Assembly (NCBI RefSeq): GCF_003611585.1
Contig: NZ_RAVW01000002.1
Location: 1 to 64,000 of the forward strand
From: Corallococcus exercitus
GTDB taxonomy: Bacteria > Myxococcota > Myxococcia > Myxococcales > Myxococcaceae
Direction of reading: 5' to 3'
Length of the DNA: 64,000 nucleotides
Positions 59,056-64,000 of the stretch are shown piece after piece. Both the position numbers and the translations under genes were made by a program. The stretch's first letter is position 1. The number at the start of each line of letters is the position of its first letter. The notes beneath the pieces were generated by a model that did not search any database, had not been told where the DNA came from, and worked only from the letters and a program-made list of their open reading frames with translations.

Positions 59056-60584
59056 TGAGCCCCCTGCTGCGGGTCCTCATGGTGGAGGACAGCGAGGACG
59101 ACTCGGAGCTCACCCTGGGCGAACTGCGGCGGGGAGGCTTCGAGCCCTCGTGCGTGCGCGTGGAGGCGGCGGACACGCTGCGCGAGGCCCTGCGCACGCA
59201 GACCTTCGACGTGGTCATCTCCGATTTCACGATGCCCGCCTTCACCGGGCTGGACGCGCTGCGCATCCTCCAGGAGAGCGGCAAGGACATCCCCTTCATC
59301 CTGGTGTCCGGCAGCGTGGGCGAGGACGTCGCCGTGGCGGCGATGCGCGCGGGCGCCCAGGACTTCTACGCCAAGGGCAACACCACCCGTCTGCCAGCCG
59401 CCGTAGAGCGGGAGCTGCGCGAGGCGGAGGTCCGGCGCGAGCGGCGGCGGATGGAGCTGGCGCTCGCGGAGAGCCAGGCGCTCCAACGACAGATTTTGGA
59501 GAGCGTGCGGGACTACGCCATCTTCTCCGTGGACACGGAGCACCGCATCACGAGCTGGAGCCCGGGCTGTCAGCAGGTCCAGGGCTATACGGCCGAGGAG
59601 TTCATCGGGCTGCCGTTCGAGCGCCTCTTCACGCCGGAGGACATCGCACGGGGCGGGCCGGAGGCGACGCTCCAGGAGGCGCGCGGGCGCGGGCAGTCCA
59701 CGGGCGAGGGCCTGCGGGTGCGCAAGGACGGCTCGCGCTTCTGGGCGCAGACGTCGCTCACGCCGCTGCTGGACGCGACGGGGCGGCTGCGCGGGTACAC
59801 GCAGATCATCCAGGACGTGTCGGAGCGGAAGCGGCTCATCGACGAGCTGCAGGCAGCGGTTCGTGCGCGCGACGAGTTCCTCTCCATCGCGGGCCACGAG
59901 CTCAACACGCCCCTCACGTCGCTCCAGCTCCAGCTCCAGAGCCTGCGGCGGCCGGTACAGCAGGCCGCGGAGGATCCCACGCAGGCCGCGAAGTTCAGCC
60001 CCAAGCTGGAGGCCGCGCTCCGCCAGGTGTCCCGGCTCGCGGAGCTCGTGAGGATGCTGCTGGACGTGTCCCGCGTCACCTCCGGACGGCTGGAGCTGCG
60101 GCCCGAACCGGTGGACCTCACGGTGGTGGCGCACGAGGTGGCCGAGCGGCTGGAGGGCCTGCGGTCCTCCTCGGCGTCCACGCTGGAGCTGCGCGCGCCC
60201 GAGCCGGTGACGGGGCGGTTCGACCGGCTGCGGGTGGAGGCCATCCTCACGAACCTGCTCGTCAACGCCTTCAAGTTCGGCGCGGGCAGGCCCGTGGTGG
60301 TGACGCTCGTGCGCAGGGACTCGGTCGCGCGGCTGACCGTACAGGACCACGGCATCGGCATTGACGCGGCGGATCAGGTCCGGCTGTTCCAGCGCTTCGA
60401 GCGCGCCGTCTCCGACCGGCACTACGGCGGCTTCGGCATCGGCCTGTGGCTGGTCCGCCAGTTCGTCGAAGCGCACGGCGGCACCATCCAGTTGGAGAGC
60501 GCCCCAGGCCAGGGGTCGGTCTTCACCGTGGAGCTGCCCATCGTGGACGCCGACGCCGCGGTCAGAGGACGGGGAGTTCCTTGA
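59055..60584 (+). CDS. Receiver-PAS histidine kinase
   Basis: 509 aa from ATG 59055, which overlaps the preceding stop as TGATG (GAGG 7 nt upstream). N-terminal receiver (about 5-125: MVEDSEDDSELT, acceptor Asp in VISDFTMPAFTG), PAS (about 150-265), then kinase with phospho-His in FLSIAGHELNTPLTSL and ATPase with NLLVNAFKFG, DHGIGID and GGFGIGLWLVRQ. The receiver in front suggests it answers to an upstream kinase, completing a relay started by the multi-sensor kinase. The last 23 nt overlap the opposite-strand immunity gene. Confidence 0.93.
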   Translation: MSPLLRVLMVEDSEDDSELTLGELRRGGFEPSCVRVEAADTLREALRTQTFDVVISDFTMPAFTGLDALRILQESGKDIPFILVSGSVGEDVAVAAMRAGAQDFYAKGNTTRLPAAVERELREAEVRRERRRMELALAESQALQRQILESVRDYAIFSVDTEHRITSWSPGCQQVQGYTAEEFIGLPFERLFTPEDIARGGPEATLQEARGRGQSTGEGLRVRKDGSRFWAQTSLTPLLDATGRLRGYTQIIQDVSERKRLIDELQAAVRARDEFLSIAGHELNTPLTSLQLQLQSLRRPVQQAAEDPTQAAKFSPKLEAALRQVSRLAELVRMLLDVSRVTSGRLELRPEPVDLTVVAHEVAERLEGLRSSSASTLELRAPEPVTGRFDRLRVEAILTNLLVNAFKFGAGRPVVVTLVRRDSVARLTVQDHGIGIDAADQVRLFQRFERAVSDRHYGGFGIGLWLVRQFVEAHGGTIQLESAPGQGSVFTVELPIVDADAAVRGRGVP

Positions 60585-61272
60585 ACACGACGCCTTCGAA
60601 TTCGAAGCGGCTCACGGCGTCCACGAAGCGCTCCGTGGCGATGATGACGGTGGTGAAGTCACTCAGCCGGAACAGCTCCAGGTCCGTGGGCAGCGTTCGA
60701 CCGTCCAGGATGGGCGCGGCAGGAAGCGAGTCGCCCTGACGGCCGCACCGTTCGCACGGGCGTTCACGTCCGCCCGGGAAACAGCTGTCGTGCAGGCGGC
60801 CCCGGCAATGGATTTCGACCTCCCGCAGATCCACCTCCGTTTTGCTCCGGAACCGGAGGTCCATCTTGCTGACGCGAAGAGCGATGCCCGCTTCACGCAG
60901 CTGATCCACGGTCTCGCTCCGCATCACCAGGGTCCAGGGGTCCGGGAGATCGAGCGCGCTCCACTTGCCCGAGGCCTTCCCGATGAGCGGACCGAACTCG
61001 GCCCCCGGTAGCAATGGCGCCTCGAAGGGCACCTGGGCCCGGAGGAGATCACGCAAGCGCTCATACTCCTCGAGCGGTACCTGCCTTGCTTCCGCGAGGT
61101 CTCCCCTGTGGGCCCAGCCAGAGAGATCCACGGAGGGATACGCCTCTCCCAGTCCCCCAGGACTGGACCCACAGACGGGACACAGCCCTCCCGGCAATCC
61201 CCACCGGTGGCCTGCGTCCAGGAAGCCTGTAAAGCGAGGGCCTTCAGCAGCCTTCAGCCTGAAGAGCTTCAT
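60562..61272 (-). CDS. SitI6-like double-CXXCG immunity protein
   Basis: 236 aa. Two CxxCG knuckles (CPVCG near residue 31, CERCG near residue 172) frame a conserved body (HRWGLPGG, YPSVDLS, FGPLIG, PWTLVMR) and a C-terminal LFRLSDFTTVIIATERFVDAV. This is the double-CXXCG family annotated in Myxococcus as SitI6-type immunity. It should neutralise the lipoprotein toxin encoded 15 nt upstream (stop of toxin at 61288). Its 3' end overlaps the convergent kinase gene by 23 nt. Family assignment from memory. Confidence 0.85.
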   Translation of the reverse strand: MKLFRLKAAEGPRFTGFLDAGHRWGLPGGLCPVCGSSPGGLGEAYPSVDLSGWAHRGDLAEARQVPLEEYERLRDLLRAQVPFEAPLLPGAEFGPLIGKASGKWSALDLPDPWTLVMRSETVDQLREAGIALRVSKMDLRFRSKTEVDLREVEIHCRGRLHDSCFPGGRERPCERCGRQGDSLPAAPILDGRTLPTDLELFRLSDFTTVIIATERFVDAVSRFEFEGVVFKELPVL

Positions 61273-61287
61273 GAAGTCCTCCTGACA

Positions 61288-61950
61288 TCACTGCATGTTG
61301 TAGTACGGGACAATGGGCCCCATGAGGTTGAAGTCGACGATCATCCGGGCCAGCTGGTTCTGGATCTGTTGCGGCGTCGCGTTCTGATGGCTCTCCGCGA
61401 ACTCTCTCCAGGTCTTGTTCCAGAGACCGCCCCTTCCTCCCGGACCATGGATTCGCACGTGCTCAGCGCGAGGAATCACCATCGTGAAGTCATGTACGTT
61501 GATGCCTGCCCGACGCTTGAAGAATCGCGCGAGGTTCGGCTCTTGCGGATAGAGGTGATGCTTCACCCATCCCGAGCCTGAAGGCTTCCTGCCATCGAGA
61601 GGCGGAGTCGGAGCGGGATGGTTGTACCAACGGATGACGAAGATGGCGTCCCGGTCACCCGGCAGTGACTGGGCACTGCCCCAGTTGCGCCGGGGACCTG
61701 CCCCGGGTGCCGCTGACGACACGGGAGGCCGGATGCCTCCCCGCGCGAGCAACACTCCGGTGTCCTCGCAGCGATAGAGGCCACAGAGGTCATCCGCGCA
61801 GACCAGTGCCACGCACCGGTCGTCGCCCTCGCAGGCGTGGTCCTCCTCCGCCGCGCCCCAGTCCTCCAGCGCGGGCAGGGGCGCGGATGCGCACCCCGCC
61901 AGCATCACGGAGAGAACCAGCGCGGAGACCCTCAAGCGCCGGAGGCTCAC
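61288..61950 (-). CDS. SitA6-like lipoprotein toxin (DUF2380/TIGR02269-like C-terminus)
   Basis: 220 aa. GTG start (61950) overlaps the threonine synthase stop as GTGA. Lipoprotein signal with lipobox LAGC (Cys20), then an acidic Cys-containing lead (ACEGDDRC...CADDLCGLYRC), a Pro/Gly linker, and a C-terminal domain (about 130-220) with VKHHLYPQEPNLARFFKRR, INVHDFTMVIP, RIHGPGGRGGLWNKTWREF. The HH and RIHxxGPGGRGGxW pattern looks like an HNH/AHH-type nuclease core. Sit toxins pass between cells by outer-membrane exchange and kill kin lacking immunity; here toxin and immunity are adjacent and co-oriented. Toxicity is inferred, not seen. Confidence 0.8.
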   Translation of the reverse strand: MSLRRLRVSALVLSVMLAGCASAPLPALEDWGAAEEDHACEGDDRCVALVCADDLCGLYRCEDTGVLLARGGIRPPVSSAAPGAGPRRNWGSAQSLPGDRDAIFVIRWYNHPAPTPPLDGRKPSGSGWVKHHLYPQEPNLARFFKRRAGINVHDFTMVIPRAEHVRIHGPGGRGGLWNKTWREFAESHQNATPQQIQNQLARMIVDFNLMGPIVPYYNMQ

Positions 61951-63119
61951 CACAAGGGCGCCATGTTCTCCACGTACTTGAAGCCCGTGCCCGTGTTGAA
62001 TACGACCACCGTCTCCTCCGGCTTCACATCCCCTGCGGCGTGCAGCTTCTTGAGCGCCGCCACGCACGCGCCGCCTTCCGGCGCCACGAACAGCCCCTCC
62101 GCCGCGGCGATGTCCTTCGTGCCCTGGACGATCTCCTCCTCCGTCACCGACACCGCCGTGCCATGGCTGTCCTTCACCGCGCGCAGGATGAGGAAGTCGC
62201 CCAGCGCCTTGGGCACCCGCAGGCCGTGCGCGTGCGTCGTCGCGCCCTGCCACATGGGCGCGTCCGGCTTGCCCTCCGCGTGCGCCTTCACGATGGGCGC
62301 GCAGCCCTCCGCCTGCACCGCCACCATGCGCGGCCGCTTCGCGCCGATGAGCCCCATCGCCTCCATCTCCTCGAAGGCCTTCCACATCCCGATAAGCCCC
62401 GTGCCCCCGCCCGTCGGATAGAGGATGACGTCCGGCAGCGTCCACCCGAGCTGCTCCGCCAGCTCGTAGCCCATCGTCTTCTTGCCCTCGACGCGGTACG
62501 GCTCCTTCAGCGTTGCGCACTCGTACCAGCCGTGCTCCTTCGCCAGCCCCGCGCACACCCGGCCCGCGTCGGAGATGAGCCCCTCCACCGTCTCCACGTG
62601 CGCGCCGTACGCCCGCGTCTCCATCAGGAACAACGACGCGATGTCCTTCGGCACGAAGACGTGCGCCTCCAGCCCGCCCCGCGCCGCGTACGCCGCCAGC
62701 GCGCTGCCCGCGTTCCCCGCGGAAGGCAGACACACCGCCTTCGCGCCCAGCGCCTTCGCCATGGACACCGCGGCGGACAGGCCTCGCGCCTTGAAGGAGC
62801 CCGTGGGGTTGCCGCTCTCGTCCTTCACCAGGACCCGCTGCAATCCCAGCCACGAACCCAGCCGGGGCGCGGAGAGCAGTGGCGTGAAGCCCTCGCCCAA
62901 TGACAGGCGGTGCGCCGGGTCGTCCACCGGCAGCACCTCGTGGTAGCGCCACATCGAACGCTCACGCCCGGGCAGCGCTTCCTTGCGCAGCGTCCGGGCC
63001 GCGCGCTCCAGGTCGTAGCGCGCGAACAGCGGCGCCTGACATGCCGTGCACAGGTTCCACACCTTGCCCGGCGCGAACGTCTGTTCACACTTCGTGCATT
63101 CAAGTCGGAGGACGGACAT
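61947..63119 (-). CDS. thrC: Threonine synthase
   Basis: 390 aa. Converts O-phosphohomoserine to threonine with PLP. N-terminal zinc-knuckle-like Cys pairs (CTKC, CTAC) as in the archaeal/long-lead type, then GEGFTPL, KDESGNPTGSFKARG with the PLP lysine, SAGNAGSAL, and the Gly-rich phosphate loop YPTGGGTGLIG; C-terminal EGLFVAPEGGACVAAL. ATG 63119, preceded by CGGAGGC; a longer GTG start would overlap the exonuclease gene. The Sit toxin gene is translationally coupled to its end. Confidence 0.93.
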   Translation of the reverse strand: MSVLRLECTKCEQTFAPGKVWNLCTACQAPLFARYDLERAARTLRKEALPGRERSMWRYHEVLPVDDPAHRLSLGEGFTPLLSAPRLGSWLGLQRVLVKDESGNPTGSFKARGLSAAVSMAKALGAKAVCLPSAGNAGSALAAYAARGGLEAHVFVPKDIASLFLMETRAYGAHVETVEGLISDAGRVCAGLAKEHGWYECATLKEPYRVEGKKTMGYELAEQLGWTLPDVILYPTGGGTGLIGMWKAFEEMEAMGLIGAKRPRMVAVQAEGCAPIVKAHAEGKPDAPMWQGATTHAHGLRVPKALGDFLILRAVKDSHGTAVSVTEEEIVQGTKDIAAAEGLFVAPEGGACVAALKKLHAAGDVKPEETVVVFNTGTGFKYVENMAPLW

Positions 63120-63133
63120 GCCTCCGACTCTAC

Positions 63134-63904
63134 TCAGTCCTTCAACTCCAGCCACACCGGCGCGTGGTCCGACGGCTGCTGTCCCTTGCGCTCCTCGCGG
63201 TCCACGTCACACGCCGTGAGCCGGGGCACCAGCGGCGCCGTGAGGAACAGGTGGTCGATGCGCACGCCCTTGTTCTTGGGGAACATCAGCATCCGGTAGT
63301 CCCACCAGGAGAACTTCTGCACGTCCGGGTGCAGCTTGCGGAACGCGTCCGTGAGCCCGAACGCGCACACCTGCTGGAGCGCGTCCCGCTCGCGCAGGGT
63401 GAAGAGCGTCTGCCCTTCCCACTGCGCCACGTCGTACACGTCGATGGGCTCCGGCGCGATGTTCCAGTCCCCGCCCATCACCACCAGGTCGTCCGGCTTG
63501 TGGCGCGTGTCCAGGTAGTTCCTCAGGCGCCGGTACCACTCCAGCTTGTAGACGTACGCGGGCGAGTCCACCTGCTGCCCGTTGGGCGCGTAGGCGCTCA
63601 CCACGCGGATGCCGTTCACCGTCGCGGAGATGAAGCGCGCGTGCGTGTCATCCACCCCGTCCGACAGGCCCCGCACCACGTCCGTGGGCTCCGTCTTCGC
63701 CAGGATGGCCACGCCGTTGTACGTCTTCTGCCCGTGCACCGCGGCGAAGTAGCCCGCCTCCTTCACCGCGTCGAAGGGGAAGTCCGCGTCGGTGCACTTG
63801 AGTTCCTGCAGGCACAGCACGTCTGGTTGGGCGCTCTTCAGCCAGTTGACCAACCGCTGCTGCCGAGCCCTCACCGAGTTCACGTTCCAGGTCGCGATTC
63901 GCAT
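63134..63904 (-). CDS. xth: Exodeoxyribonuclease III
   Basis: 256 aa. AP endonuclease/3'-5' exonuclease of base-excision repair. Metal and catalytic motifs in order: IATWNVNSVRAR, LQELKCTD (Glu), VVSAYAPNG, VMGGDWNIAPEP (Asp/Asn), WWDYR and SDHAPV (Asp-His). ATG 63904 matches the usual short N-terminus MRIATWNVNS; upstream in-frame starts add an Arg-rich non-conserved lead. Lies 14 nt before thrC and may be the first gene of a four-gene unit xth-thrC-toxin-immunity. Confidence 0.95.
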   Translation of the reverse strand: MRIATWNVNSVRARQQRLVNWLKSAQPDVLCLQELKCTDADFPFDAVKEAGYFAAVHGQKTYNGVAILAKTEPTDVVRGLSDGVDDTHARFISATVNGIRVVSAYAPNGQQVDSPAYVYKLEWYRRLRNYLDTRHKPDDLVVMGGDWNIAPEPIDVYDVAQWEGQTLFTLRERDALQQVCAFGLTDAFRKLHPDVQKFSWWDYRMLMFPKNKGVRIDHLFLTAPLVPRLTACDVDREERKGQQPSDHAPVWLELKD

Positions 63905-64000
63905 GCGGCGCGGACCGTCGCACGCGGCCCACGCCCCTGCCACGCTTTTCCCCCGCCGCCTGTGGCCCCAGGGACACACCCGCGGGCCTCCCGAGGGGAA

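Noticed and set aside
61951-62952. Long N-terminal extension of the lipoprotein toxin
   Set aside because: It would run through thrC in another frame and bury the signal peptide and lipobox; GTG 61950 gives a proper lipoprotein.

Overview
The window is very GC-rich with G/C-biased third codon positions. It carries families I associate with predatory myxobacteria: a giant NRPS, a DUF2378 protein, a Sit-type lipoprotein toxin with a double-CXXCG immunity protein, a full chemosensory cluster and many hybrid histidine kinases. I read it as chromosome of a Myxococcaceae member (Myxococcus/Corallococcus-like); the species cannot be fixed from the sequence alone.

Layout. (1) Positions 1-24051, minus strand: one uninterrupted reading frame of at least 8017 codons encoding an NRPS of at least eight C-A-T modules. 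It runs off the left edge inside the eighth A domain. Seven binding-pocket codes can be read: three Val-like, three Ala-like (with a fourth closely related copy cut by the edge) and one unusual, weakly Lys-like code in module 6. (2) 24052-24371: NRPS upstream region with a 7-13-7 inverted repeat and two tandem hairpins. (3) 24372-37029, minus strand: a possible ten-gene unit made of an OmpA-type Cys-rich lipoprotein, two CheW-type proteins, two tandem MCPs, CheA fused to a receiver, CheB, CheR, a TPR lipoprotein and a metallophosphatase-like secreted protein. The last gene is interrupted by an in-frame TGA followed by a bacterial SECIS-type hairpin, so I call it a selenoprotein (Sec45). (4) 37204-49840: an NtrC-type activator, an Hsp70-like protein, a GIY-YIG protein, hybrid and membrane histidine kinases, a lone receiver, an SRAP protein, DUF2378 and several unknown proteins. 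(5) 50180-55199: a GMC oxidoreductase, a basic histone-like protein, a small four-Cys protein and a GH31 glucosidase. (6) 55388-60584: a three-gene phosphorelay (multi-PAS/GAF kinase, Rcp1-like receiver, REC-PAS-kinase) joined by stop/start overlaps. (7) 60562-63904, minus strand: exonuclease III, threonine synthase, SitA-like toxin and SitI-like immunity protein.

How the parts work together. The NRPS would build a peptide predicted only as three Val-like residues, Ala, Ala, X, Ala, then an unread residue. The che genes form a self-contained receptor/kinase/adaptation set (receptor methylation by CheR, demethylation by CheB, CheA with its own receiver). The Sit pair is a contact-dependent kin-competition module placed behind housekeeping genes.

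The strongest new observation is the UGA at 25389-25391. It follows Pro-Cys-Gly directly after a signal peptide, both flanks stay in one frame, and the downstream hairpin presents a GGUCUG loop at the same distance from the UGA as in E. coli fdhF. An automatic annotation would split or truncate this gene.
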